A stretch of DNA of 21,434 nucleotides from CAYQVO01 sp964421085. Its GTDB lineage: Bacteria > Bdellovibrionota_C > UBA2361 > CAYQVO01. The stretch lies in assembly GCA_964421085.1 (NCBI GenBank), contig CAYQVO010000049.1, forward strand, positions 1 through 21,434, given 5' to 3'. A program made the position numbers and the translations under genes. Under the pieces are notes generated by a model that did not search any database, was not told where the DNA came from, and worked only from the letters and a program-made list of their open reading frames with translations. Shown here one piece after another: positions 1 to 8,694 of the stretch; positions within the stretch are counted from its first letter, which is position 1; each line of letters opens with the position of its first letter.

Positions 1-480
1 TGCGAGATATCCATCCGAACTTTCGGGCGGCCAGCAGCAGAGGTCGCTCTCGCGCGGGCCCTTGCGCTTTCCCCCCGCGTTATTCTTCTTGATGAACCTC
101 TCTCCAACCTCGACACGAAACTCCGGCTTGAACTCAGGCGCGAACTCCGCCGCATACACGAGCAGACCCGTGTGACCATGATTTATGTGACGCACGATCA
201 GAGCGAGGCTCTGTCTCTCGGCACTGCTGTCGCCGTGATGAAAGACGGCGAAATCCTGCAGGTCGGCGCCCCCCGCACTCTGCTTCAGGCTCCCGCGAAT
301 GATTTCGTCAGGCGTTTTCTCGCAGGAGCAAGTCTTGTCCAGGGAAAGCTGATTGAGGCGCGCGAAGGCCTGGTTTCCGTGAAAACTCAGGGTGCCGAAC
401 TTCATCTCTCGGGCGAAACGTCGCTCCCGCCGGGGTCTGATGTCGTGCTTTCCGTCCAGGCATCTTTAATCACAGATTGA
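1..480 (+). CDS. ABC importer ATP-binding subunit, 3' part, frameshifted near its start
   Basis: This is the C-terminal part of a nucleotide-binding subunit that powers a solute importer at the inner membrane; the Walker A half lies left of the window. In order, the sequence shows the ABC signature LSGGQQQR (bases 20-43, frame 2), then in frame 1 VALARAL, Walker B VILLDEP with D-loop SNLD, and the H-loop YVTHDQSEAL. A short beta-rich tail (about GKLIEAREGLVSV onward) resembles a truncated TOBE region. The order is that of the FbpC/PotA/ThiQ-like class. The frame changes at base ~43, so translation from base 1 gives a wrong signature; one missing G explains it, probably a sequencing or assembly error. 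The stop lies 21 bases before the permease start, so the two form an operon. The substrate cannot be read from this subunit. Confidence 0.88.
   Translation, partial: CEISIRTFGRPAAEVALARALALSPRVILLDEPLSNLDTKLRLELRRELRRIHEQTRVTMIYVTHDQSEALSLGTAVAVMKDGEILQVGAPRTLLQAPANDFVRRFLAGASLVQGKLIEAREGLVSVKTQGAELHLSGETSLPPGSDVVLSVQASLITD
41..45 (+). other. Probable one-base deletion (frameshift) in the ABC signature
   Basis: Upstream bases 2-43 read RYPSELSGGQQQR in frame 2, while VALARALALSP follows in frame 1. The R codon (41-43) and V codon (43-45) share one G. Adding one G restores the canonical LSGGQQQRVALARAL. The rest of the gene is intact, so an assembly or read error is more likely than a true pseudogene. 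Confidence 0.8.
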
Positions 481-501
481 CAAAGGGCGAATTCCGGATT
501 G

Positions 502-2154
502 ATGAAGCTTCTTTTTGTTTTCATACTTCTGATTCTCGGCGTTTTCCTTCTTTATCCGATCGTTTTCATCGTGCAGAAGGCCGTAATCGTCGATCGGAAT
601 TTCAGCCTCTATTTCATCGGGCGCGCTTTTTCCGACTCCGAAAATCTCGAGCTTCTGCTCCGTTCAATGGATCTTGCGCTTCTTGCGACATTCCTCTCCG
701 CTCTCATAAGCATACCTCTCGCAATACTCATCAATACTCGAACCTTTCCGGGCCGCGGGCTTCTTCAGGCATTCATTCTGTTCCCGCTTATCCTTCCTCC
801 TTTTGTAGGCGCTGTCGGACTGAAGCAGATGCTTTCCCGTTTTGGGCCGGTAAACCTCATCCTTCTGGAGTTCGGCCTGCTCGATTCTCCCGTCGACTTT
901 CTCGGCGTCGGAGGGCCCGCTGCTGTGGCTCTCACTCAGGCTCTTCATCTCTTTCCTGTGATGTATCTGAACCTGAGCGCAGCGCTCTCATCCAGGGATC
1001 CTGCCCTTGAGGAAGCCGCCCGATGCGCAGGCGCCTCTTCGATTCAGATACTGCGCCGGATTATCCTGCCGGCTGTGCTTCCCGGCCTTTTCGCGGGCGC
1101 AAGCATCGTCTTTATATGGGCCTTTACCGACGTAGGCACTCCTCTGGTATTCCGCGTGGACAGGCTTCTTCCGGTTGTAATCTTCAACCTGAGGGATCAG
1201 ATTCATGAAAATCCCGGAGGCTACGCTCTTTCCCTCCTGACGCTGATCGTATCGACGCTCATTTTCATTACTGGAAGGTCGGTTTCACGTTCGCGCATGC
1301 CCGGAACAGGCAAGGGCACTTCGAAAAACTTCCTTCGTCCGCTCAACCGGCGGGAGATTATTGTTTCAGCTGTCACTCTGCTTGTTCTTGTCTCTCTCGC
1401 GCTGCTGCCTCATATCGGCGTCGTTCTCCTTTCAGTCTCGCAGGAATGGTCGATGACCATTTTCCCCGCGAAATTTTCCATATCGAACTTTACTTCTGTT
1501 TTCACTCACCCACTTACCGTTCAGAGCATGAAGAACAGCCTGATCTTGAGCGCGATGAGCACCCTGTTCGACATTTTTCTGGGTCTTTCGATTGCATGGA
1601 TTGTCGCGCGGACTTTCCTGCCGGGACGCGGGATTCTCGATATTCTGTGCATGCTCCCTCTTGCGGTGCCCGGAGTCATTCTTGCTTTCTCTTACCTTGG
1701 CGCATTTTCCGGAACATTCCTCGACCCGAGAGTCAACCCTTTTCCCCTTCTTGTTATCGGGTATGCCGTGAGAAGACTTCCTTTCATGCTGAGAGCTGTT
1801 TCGGCGGGAATCGAACAGGCGAATAAAAGCCTTGAAGAAGCTGCGTTCAGCGTTGGGGCATCGAAGTTCCAGACGTTTCGAAGGATAAATCTTCCCCTTC
1901 TTTTCCCGCATATTGCTGCCGGGGCTGTTCTCTCATTCGCCTTTGCGATGCTCGAAGTGAGTGAGAGCCTTCTGCTTGCGATGGAGAACAAGTACTACCC
2001 GATCACGAAGGCGATGTATGTTCTTTTATCGCGACCAGACGGTCCGGGCCTTGCAAGCGCTCTTGGAATTCTCGGGATGGCCCTGACCGGCGGAAGCCTT
2101 ATTCTTGCCGCAAAGATTCTCGGCAAGGATGTGGCGGATGTGTTCAGGATATAG
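502..2154 (+). CDS. Fused two-domain ABC importer permease (FbpB/ThiP-like)
   Basis: A 550-residue inner-membrane permease made of two tandem BPD_transp_1 domains, the arrangement of FbpB (Fe3+) and ThiP (thiamine) permeases, where one polypeptide replaces a homodimer. Each half carries an EAA loop that contacts the ATPase: EEAARCAGASS..ILP near residues 171-192 and EEAAFSVGASKFQTFRRINL near 439-458. About 12 hydrophobic segments are visible, beginning with the N-terminal LLFVFILLILGVFLLYPIVF. I prefer ATG 502; TTG 499 would add only one residue, and AAAGGG at 482-487 is the only upstream purine run. It follows the ATPase by 21 bases. No binding protein is adjacent; the one at 8691-10088 is of the matching class and is a possible partner. 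Substrate is unknown; iron is a reasonable guess from the family only. Confidence 0.92.
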   Translation: MKLLFVFILLILGVFLLYPIVFIVQKAVIVDRNFSLYFIGRAFSDSENLELLLRSMDLALLATFLSALISIPLAILINTRTFPGRGLLQAFILFPLILPPFVGAVGLKQMLSRFGPVNLILLEFGLLDSPVDFLGVGGPAAVALTQALHLFPVMYLNLSAALSSRDPALEEAARCAGASSIQILRRIILPAVLPGLFAGASIVFIWAFTDVGTPLVFRVDRLLPVVIFNLRDQIHENPGGYALSLLTLIVSTLIFITGRSVSRSRMPGTGKGTSKNFLRPLNRREIIVSAVTLLVLVSLALLPHIGVVLLSVSQEWSMTIFPAKFSISNFTSVFTHPLTVQSMKNSLILSAMSTLFDIFLGLSIAWIVARTFLPGRGILDILCMLPLAVPGVILAFSYLGAFSGTFLDPRVNPFPLLVIGYAVRRLPFMLRAVSAGIEQANKSLEEAAFSVGASKFQTFRRINLPLLFPHIAAGAVLSFAFAMLEVSESLLLAMENKYYPITKAMYVLLSRPDGPGLASALGILGMALTGGSLILAAKILGKDVADVFRI

Positions 2155-2250
2155 AAGCGCTGGACAGAGGTTCTCCCGACTTCTCTGCAGTCCCGCCGGT
2201 CCACGCAACCATCCGGGATGTGACAAAGTTCTCGTAATCTGAAAAAGTTT

Positions 2251-2278
2251 TTGACTACTCCGACGAAAAACTGATAAT
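2251..2278 (+). promoter_or_regulatory. Sigma70-type promoter for the calcium-repeat protein
   Basis: TTGACT (2251-2256), a 16-base spacer, then GATAAT (2273-2278): five of six matches to each consensus box. Transcription would start near 2285, giving a leader of about 67 bases before ATG 2352. It lies in the 197-base space after the permease stop, so the large exported protein probably has its own promoter. Confidence 0.7.
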
Positions 2279-2284
2279 ACAGGC

Positions 2285-2304
2285 GCCGCCTTATGTTGGG
2301 CGGC
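2285..2304 (+). promoter_or_regulatory. Hairpin at the predicted 5' end of the mRNA
   Basis: GCCGCC (2285-2290) pairs with GGCGGC (2299-2304) around an 8-base loop. It begins about where the transcript from the 2251-2278 promoter should begin. A 5'-terminal stem can protect an mRNA from decay, but no function is shown here. It has no T-tract, so it is not a good terminator for the permease operon. Confidence 0.4.
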
Positions 2305-2351
2305 CGGCCTCCGAATCAGAAAACATAACGACACCAACCGGGAGTCTCAAA

Positions 2352-5290
2352 ATGAAAAGCAAAGAGCTTTTTCTCGTCCTTGCCGCCCTTCTTGTCCTTT
2401 TTTCATCTGAAACCGCGTATGCAGCTTCAAAGTACAAAGTGACAGCGCAGAGCAACACATCGGTGCTCATAACTTTCCCCGGCAAAGCAGCATTGCCGCT
2501 TCGCAAAAAAGCCCTTTACCAGATATTTCCTCCGCTCAAAGTGAAAAAGGCAACGCCCGGTTTCAGAGGGAAGAAGGTCGTCCTGAAGACAGCTTCCCAG
2601 GAGGCGATAACGTACCGCCTTCGCATCCGCTCGAAGAAATACAACGCTTCGGCCGGATCTCTCGCGCGCGGTAATATTCTCGTTTCCTTCAGGTTCACAC
2701 CTGCTTTCAAGGGCATCGGGAAGCCGGGAATTGCAGGCGCGACACCGACGCCAAAAGCCGGACAAAAACCTCAGGATACCGCCCTTCCCTTCATGGTTGG
2801 CGCAATCTCGGAGAGCAACACCAGCATAGTAGTCGGATTCAGCGAAGCGATGAGTGATTCCGTTCTCAATCCCGCCAGTTTCTCGATAGTGCAGGAAAAC
2901 GTGAATTCTGAAGTCGGCGCCCTTCGCACAATCGCCTCCTCATGGGTGGACGAGCGGCATATGGCTGTGCGCATCACAACATCTTCGCAGAACGAGGTGA
3001 CGTACCGGGTGAAGGCGGTAAATGTATACGATGTCGCGGGAAATCCGATCCAGGCTAAACAGGCCGGGATAAATGTCCTTGTCGATCCGGCAAGCGCCGT
3101 CTTTGCCGGCACCCCTCCCGGCGGTTCGGCCCTTGTTGATAACGACGGCGACTTCCTTTCCGACAATATGGAGACGCGCGGCTGGAAGGTTACAGTTCTG
3201 CTGGCGAACGGCGAAGCTTCAGTGCGTGAAGTTACGAGCGATCCGTCAATTGAAGATACTGATAATGACGGGCTTCCTGACGGGCTCGAAAAGGCTCTAA
3301 CTACTGATCCGCGCAGCGTCGACACTGATGATGATCAGCTTACGGATTACCAGGAGTTCAATGAAATCTACAGCGACCCGACACGGCAGGACTCCGACAA
3401 TGACGGCATCTATGACGGTCTTGAGTGGGACTTTTTTTATACTTCCCCCGTACTTGAGGATACTGACGGCGACCAGCTCGGCGACGATTCCGAAACGATA
3501 CTGGCAAACCGCAATCCGAGGAATGCCGATATTCCCGTGCCTTTCATAGAGATTGGAGAAGTTGCTCTCTCGCTCGATGTGCGCTTCTCGGCTTCCAGCG
3601 CGTCAGGCTCGAGAGATCTCGAGACGAAGTCCGCCTCGAGCACTCTTCAGCAGACCGACAGCAGAAAGTTCAGCAACAGCGATTCGGTCAGCCATGAATT
3701 TACGGCAAAAGTCGCAGTCGAGCAGGGCTGGTCGATTGGAGGCCTGGATTCCGGCTCGGAGGGCAAGGTATCCGTGGAGGCAGGCTACACCGGCAACTGG
3801 ACATCATCTTTCACTGAGGAATCATCGCGTGAAACTCAGAAACAGGCTGCAAATACCTTCTCGACCGACAAGGAAGTCACAAAGGAGGAGACTCTTTCCC
3901 GCACTATTGAGAAAGCTTCCATCAAGGCGGCAATCACTCTCAAGAACCGCGGCAATCTCGCATTCTCCCTCGAGAATCTCCAGGTCAGCGCGTTCGTGCA
4001 GGATCCAAAGAACCCGGGCAGACTCATTCCGCTCGCTGTTCTCAAGCCATCCGACAGCGTGCCGAACAAGTTCAGTCTCGGGCCCCTGGTTCCGTCCCGC
4101 GGCCCGTTTATCTTTGAAAACGAACAGATCTTTCCGTCAGTGGTTGAGAACGTAATGCTCGACCCTCGCGGCATCGTTTTCAAGATAGCCAACTATGACA
4201 TCACAGACGAAATCGGACGCAATTTTGCGTTCACTTCTCAGGACATCAACGACAGAACCTCTCCGCTCGTGGTTGACTTCGGCGGCGCCGATTCGGACGG
4301 AGACGGGGAAGGCGATGACACAGAGCGGTACCGTGTCGCCGTTAATTCCGGACGCGTCATCGATATCAATGAAGATGGCGTTGTTGATGAAAAGGATCAC
4401 CGCATCTGCTTTGACGCAAACGGCAGGCAGGTTGGAATTACGGCCATGGAGGCGCTTCAGGGGGTGATCGGACTCAAATACTACCGGGAAGAAGAGCATC
4501 CGGGCACATCTCTCTCCCCTCTCGAACTCGAAAACAGTTTCGCCACGCGCATGGTCAACGGAATCGAACAGATCTGGCGTATTCGCGGGGTTTCAAAGGA
4601 ACTTACAGACCCGCTCAAGCAGTGGGTGATTCTCACTCCTGAAGGCATTGCTCCCGCAATCGCGCTCACGGATATTATTCTGCTTCCTGAAAAGGGCGTT
4701 ACTTTCGCCTTCATTCAGGATCTGGATAAAGACGGCGTCACCGCATACTGGGAGTATTATTACGGCTGTTCCGACATAAAGGCAGATACCGATGGCGATG
4801 GTCTCTCCGACTGGGCTGAAGTTTACGGCGGCTGGCCGATCCAGGTTGCGGGCAGAGGCGCCTACAAGACCTACCCGAGCTGCGCCCGCAAAGATTCCGA
4901 CCTTGACGGACTGAGCGACAACGAGGAAGTCGGCCGGACTATTGACCTTGATACCGACGGCGACGGCGTGGTCGATCTCTTCAACGTCCCGGCGGCCACC
5001 GATGCAAGGGTCCCGGACACAGACGGCGACGGGGTATCGGATTACGATGAAATCAAGGGGTACAAAGTCGAACTGAAGTTCCCGATTGACACCGATCTTG
5101 ATGGAACTCCGGACATTACCGAGATCACTGTTACCACGGATCCGCTCAATCCCGACTCTGACGGCGACACACTGCCGGACGGCGATGCAGGGCGCAGGAG
5201 CAGGCAAAGGCCCGACAGAAGCGTAAGGGCCAGCGCGAACACAAACAGCGCCCGCGCCAGGGGCCGCCCGCCGCGGACGGCCGGAGCCGG
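2352..5290 (+). CDS. Exported protein with TSP3 calcium repeats and a protective-antigen-like middle region (N-terminal part, runs into gap)
   Basis: About 945 reliable residues. Residues 1-24 are a Sec signal peptide (cut after AYA). About 145-235 form an SbsA/Big_5-like Ig domain (IVVGFSEAMSDSVLNPASFS). Residues 263-381 hold five Asp-rich calcium loops (DNDGD, DTDNDG, DTDDD, DSDNDG, DTDGD). About 395-640 resemble domain 2 of anthrax protective antigen (Binary_toxB family): a Ser/Thr-rich alternating stretch at ~410-515, then KAAITLKNRG and a conserved-looking NYDITDEIGRNFAF. An EF-hand-like DINEDGVVDEKD and ITAMEALQGVIGL follow, then more TSP3 loops to 5186. GGAG at 2341-2344 with a 7-base spacer supports ATG 2352. 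No PA14 or enzymatic domain is seen. After base 5186 the reading turns Arg-rich and is probably not part of this protein. The PA match is from memory of the family, not an alignment. Confidence 0.88.
5187..5290. other. Probable chimeric contig edge
   Basis: At base ~5187 the calcium-repeat pattern stops in mid-unit (after LPDGD) and the forward reading becomes Arg/Ala/Pro-rich. I count about 79 G+C in 104 bases (~76%), clearly above the flanks. The reverse strand reads without stops as a strong membrane helix, ARALFVFALALTLLSGLC, with G or C in most third positions. This suggests a piece of a high-GC coding sequence joined at the gap edge. A genuine but unusual end of the repeat region is less likely. 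Confidence 0.55.
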
Positions 5291-5300
5291 NNNNNNNNNN
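5291..5300. other. Assembly gap (10 N)
   Basis: Ten N of placeholder type. Calcium-repeat coding sequence lies on both sides in different nominal frames, so the true gap size is unknown. Confidence 0.97.
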
Positions 5301-6309
5301 CAGGGTGCTGGATGACGATGGAGACGGACTCCGGAACTTCCAGGAGAACACGGGCTGGCGCATTAACTACTTCGGCGTAAGCACGGCAAAGGGAGTTCAG
5401 GGGACGGAATACTCTGTAATTGCCCAACCTTCGCCTTTGAACCCTGATACCGATGGAGATGGTCTCACCGATCGTCAGGAATTCGATCTCCTGACCAACC
5501 CGCTGGTTCAGGATACCGACGGAGACGGTCTTACAGATTTTCAGGAAGTCAGTGTCACGTATGCAGGCGGAGTTGAGACGCTTACAAAGATCACAGACCC
5601 GCTTGATGCGGACAGTGACAACGATCTGCGAAGCGACGGAGACGAAGTGAATATACCCTGGGTTGTGACCATCAACACAGATGCTTCGACCACGCCGCCT
5701 TACCAGGTGTACAGCGATCCGAACAAAGCGGACGCTGATTTGGATAATCTGGTCGATGGCGAGGAATTCGCGGCCGGGACCGACCCGACAGTCGCCGATA
5801 CGGATCAGGATGGGTTCAGCGACGGGAAGGAACTCGAAGCCTCGCGCGGCACCGATCCTCTGACTCCGGATCAGAAGATGAAGTTCACGTTCACCAGCAT
5901 AAAGGTGGTGGGCGACTGTGATTCCGGCAGCGGCGGTTCGGATAAATGGGTCGGAGAACTCCTGATGAGATTGAACCCGGATGAAACAAGTCCGACTGAA
6001 GTGTTCGATATAAACGCGACGGGCGTTATCGATGATGTCGATGAAGGATTATCGGTTACCATCGATGCCGGCCGCACGGTTATCCTGAGTCATAACAGGT
6101 CGATGGTTGTGTCAAGCACAAACATGTGCGACCAGGATGGGGACCACAACGGTACATGCAGCAGGGGCGGCGATTCGGACGACATACTCAAAGACATATA
6201 TGAGGACTTCCCGTATCCTGTCTCGCCTGCGGTGAAGGTGTATAATCAGATGAAGGATACAAGCGACGACTGTCAACTGGACTTCACGCTCAGGATTGAC
6301 GCGCTGTAG
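5301..6309 (+). CDS. C-terminal part of the TSP3 calcium-repeat protein
   Basis: About 335 residues open from the gap, starting RVLDDDGDGL. GTG 5305 is a possible internal codon and not a real start, because the reading opens inside a calcium loop. About five further TSP3-type loops follow (DTDGDGLTDRQE, DTDGDGLTDFQE, DSDNDLRSDGDE, DADLDNLVDGEE, DTDQDGFSDGKE) up to about base 5860. The last ~145 residues (from MKFTFTSIKVVGDCDSGSGG) are different: beta-rich by appearance, with three Cys (GDCD, NMCDQDGDHNGTC region, DDCQLDF give four in all), and could be a terminal binding or sorting domain. It shares style and spacing of repeats with the protein ending at the gap, so I read both as one gene of roughly 1300 residues or more. 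It ends against a strong hairpin at 6320-6372. Confidence 0.85.
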
Positions 6310-6319
6310 AGGTTTGTGA

Positions 6320-6372
6320 GGAAGTCCTTCGCGGGGTCCTTCGGCTCACGCCTCCTGAGGCGAAGGACTTCC
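6320..6372. terminator. Bidirectional terminator-like hairpin between convergent genes
   Basis: GGAAGTCCTTCGC (6320-6332) and GCGAAGGACTTCC (6360-6372) form a perfect 13-bp stem with a 27-base loop. It starts 10 bases after the calcium-repeat gene and ends directly at the pepT stop codon. The loop holds a second partial 5' arm, GTCCTTCG (6336-6343), that can pair with the same 3' arm. Neither side has a T-tract, so it may act as an mRNA 3'-end stabiliser or with Rho. Confidence 0.65.
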
Positions 6373-7673
6373 CTATTCCGGCATGACCATCCCCTGCTGA
6401 TGCCTCTCGCAGTATTTTTCCGCAAGGTTGATAATGGTGGACACCGCCAGCTCGAGGCTTCTCAACGCCACCCATTCCCGTTTTGAATGAAACATATATC
6501 CCCCTGCGAAGAGATTTGGAGTGGGATGCCCCAGTTCGCACAGTCGGCTGCCATCAGTCCCGCCGCGAACTGGCTTTTCAATCACCGTGAGTCCCGCATC
6601 TTCAATTGCCGCCCGGGCGCGGTTTCGCGCATCGGGGTGCTTCTCCAGAAGCTCTCTCATGTTTCTGTATGTGTGATCTATTTTCTCTTCAATCACTATT
6701 CCGGGAAAAACCGCTTTTACAGCACGGACAAGATCCTGTATGACCACCGCTCTCCGCCGGTTCTCTTTCTCCTCGAAATCCCGAAGCAGAATTTCGACAC
6801 AGGCGATTTCCACATCGCCGTGAACGGAGACCAGGTGAAAAAACCCCTCGCGCTCCTTCGTTTTCTCGGGGCTTTCGTCCCTCGGCAGCAGGGAAACCAG
6901 ATACGCGGCGGCCTCACCGGCGTTTACCATCTGTCCGAAAGCATACCCCGGATGGACCCCCCTCCCCCTGAAATCAAGCCGCACCTTCCATGCATCGAAG
7001 CACTCGCATTCAAGTTCTCCCGGTCCGCTCCCATCCACCGTGTAGCAGCATGCCGGAAGCTTCGTCGCATCAATGCCGGATACGCCTCTGCCGATCTCCT
7101 CATCCCGGGTAAAGCAGACCCTTATCTCTCCGTGAGGGAGCGATGGAAACTTCCCGAAAGCTGCAAGTGCCGTCACAATCTCGGCAATTCCCGCCTTGTC
7201 GTCGGCGCCAAGAAGCGTCTTTCCGGAAGCTGTGATGATTGTGTCGCCCCTGAAATTCAAAAGCTCAGGAGAGTCTTCGGGACTCAATGCGAGAGTTTTG
7301 TCATCAGGGTACGTAATTACGGATCCGTCATAGTTTTCCATCAGCCGGGGGTTCACATTTTCGCCGCACTNNNNNNNNNNGAAGTATCGATATGAGCAAG
7401 CAGGCCGAATGGCTCGCAGGCGTCGATGGACGGCCGCGCGGGAAGGGTCGCATAAAGATATCCCCGCTCGTCGAGCAGTATATCATCGAGCCCCAGCTCT
7501 TCCAGTTCCCCCTCGAGCAGCCGCAGCAGGTCCCACTGACACTGCGTAGAAGGGCCGGCATCATCCGCATATTCGCCATACGCCGATGTCGTGTCCACTC
7601 CTGCATACCGAAGAAACCGGTCGAGAACATCCTTCCGGATGAATGAAGAAACGGAAACGTCAATATTGTTCAT
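6373..7673 (-). CDS. pepT: Peptidase T (tripeptide aminopeptidase), interrupted by a 10-N gap
   Basis: A cytoplasmic M20B dizinc peptidase that removes the N-terminal residue from tripeptides. About 432 residues if the gap is corrected, close to the ~408 of E. coli PepT. Metal and catalytic residues are in place: AHIDT (His and Asp, just before the gap), LGADDKAG, TRDEEIGRG (Glu pair), the Asp of YTVDGSG, and a late His in GGYMFHSKREW; GGTDGSRL also matches. I start at ATG 7673 (MNNIDVSV), which gives the usual PepT N terminus; the frame stays open upstream to 7832, but that extension is unlike the family and no good ribosome site decides it. The gap falls between HIDT and CGENVNP, where PepT normally reads SPD plus one residue. 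It is convergent with the calcium-repeat gene and divergent from the 7873 operon. Confidence 0.93.
7371..7380. other. Assembly gap (10 N) inside pepT
   Basis: A placeholder gap. Flanking codons on the minus strand read HIDT-tc[N]ag-tgc-ggc, so the reading frame is kept only if the real gap is 8 bases (or 8+3k), not 10. An 8-base gap gives exactly the family spacing DTSPD-x-CGENVNP. Confidence 0.9.
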
Positions 7674-7872
7674 CGGATGACTGTACCCTATGGGTTCTGA
7701 TATGTCATGTAACCACTTAGCCGGCTCCGAAAGCGCAAGAACAACACAGTCCTTGATTGACGCAAAAAGAGAAAAGATCCGGACGGGAAATACGGCGTGC
7801 CGGCGACTCCTTAAGCCGACGGTTTGAAACATACTGCTCGACAGGAACGCCGGATTAAACTAAAAGTAAAAT

Positions 7873-8694
7873 ATGTTGAAGGCTGCGAAAGAAAAGCTCG
7901 AGGATGTTCTTGTGTCCATCCTTTCAGAACATGCCGCAATGTCTGCCGATGCGCTTTTCAGTGAATTCAAGCGCCGGAAGCTTGATTACTCGCTTCAGGC
8001 TCTTTACAAAGAACTTCGCAAACTTCAGAAACTCGGCGTTGTTGTGAAGGGCCGCGGATCGTACAGTCTCCGTCTGGCATGGATTCTGAGTCTCACGGAT
8101 CTCGCGGACCAGGCCTACGCGACTCATATAGATTCCCCGCTGTCTGAGGGAATTCCGCCGGAAAACGAGAAGCGTTTCCGGTGGACTTTTACAAATCCGG
8201 TACGAGCCGACGACTTTTACATGCAGATGGTGACCAAAATTCTTCTGGGGCCTGGAGTAAAGTCAGCCTGCACTGTCCTTGAGCACCCCTGGTTTCACTT
8301 TGTATCGGCACACATGGAGCATGAACACCAGAAGATTCTCAGGCAGCAGAGAAAAAAACATTACATGGTCGTTGAGAATGATACGCCGCTGGACCGCGCC
8401 CAGATGCTTCTTTACGATGGTGTGTGGGCAATGGGAGCGTTTTCAGATGAACTCCGGATATGCACGACATACAGCATCGTCACCGCAGTCGGAGAATATA
8501 TCATCTCTGAAAAGCTTCCTGCCGCCGCAAGGAAGGGGTTCTCCAGAGTCTACAGCGAAACGCGATCCCTGAAGGATCTGAATTTCAAAACTATAAGCGA
8601 CCTGTGCAACACCCGGGGAACTTCATCGGTTGTGCTCGAGAGAAACCCTGACAAAAGCAGACAGCTCGCAAAGAAACTGGAACGGTTCTTTTGA
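7873..8694 (+). CDS. Winged-helix regulator-like protein of unknown function
   Basis: 273 residues. About residues 10-68 look like a winged helix: SADALFSEFKRRKL, then an Arg/Lys-bearing recognition-type helix LYKELRKLQKLGVVVKG and a wing GRGSYSLRL. The remaining ~200 residues have no signal peptide or membrane segment. They contain notable His/Trp patches (LEHPWFHFVSAHMEHEHQK) and VVENDTPLDRAQMLLYDG, which might form an effector or ligand-binding domain; I do not recognise the family. ATG 7873 has only an A-rich stretch in front. The stop TGA (8692-8694) overlaps the TTG start of the binding protein by four bases, so both are translated together. A role in sensing the substrate of that transporter is inference from position. 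The 199-base space to pepT shows no convincing promoter to me. Confidence 0.75.
   Translation: MLKAAKEKLEDVLVSILSEHAAMSADALFSEFKRRKLDYSLQALYKELRKLQKLGVVVKGRGSYSLRLAWILSLTDLADQAYATHIDSPLSEGIPPENEKRFRWTFTNPVRADDFYMQMVTKILLGPGVKSACTVLEHPWFHFVSAHMEHEHQKILRQQRKKHYMVVENDTPLDRAQMLLYDGVWAMGAFSDELRICTTYSIVTAVGEYIISEKLPAAARKGFSRVYSETRSLKDLNFKTISDLCNTRGTSSVVLERNPDKSRQLAKKLERFF

Noticed and set aside
1432..1911. Open frame of 159 codons on the minus strand inside the permease
   Set aside because: Lys/Arg/Ser-rich antisense shadow; the plus strand has intact permease motifs over the same bases.
1..2154. Naming the importer as an iron (fbp) or thiamine (thi) system
   Set aside because: Permease and ATPase fold do not decide the substrate, and the binding protein is not adjacent.
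2155..2250. Terminator after the permease
   Set aside because: Short complementary pieces exist but no clean stem followed by T residues.
5305..5307. GTG as a gene start after the gap
   Set aside because: The frame opens in the middle of a calcium-binding loop, so this is continuation of the upstream gene.
4593..5363. Open frame of 256 codons on the minus strand inside the calcium-repeat gene
   Set aside because: Val/Ile-rich repeats are the reverse complement of Asp-rich loops; it also crosses the gap.
3130..5860. Regular Asp-codon repeats as a CRISPR or satellite array
   Set aside because: Spacing is irregular and follows protein loops in one frame; no constant repeat and unique spacer pattern.
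7674..7832. Upstream extension of peptidase T
   Set aside because: The PepT family begins at about MNNID..FIRKDVLDRFLRY; the extra 53 residues have no family counterpart.
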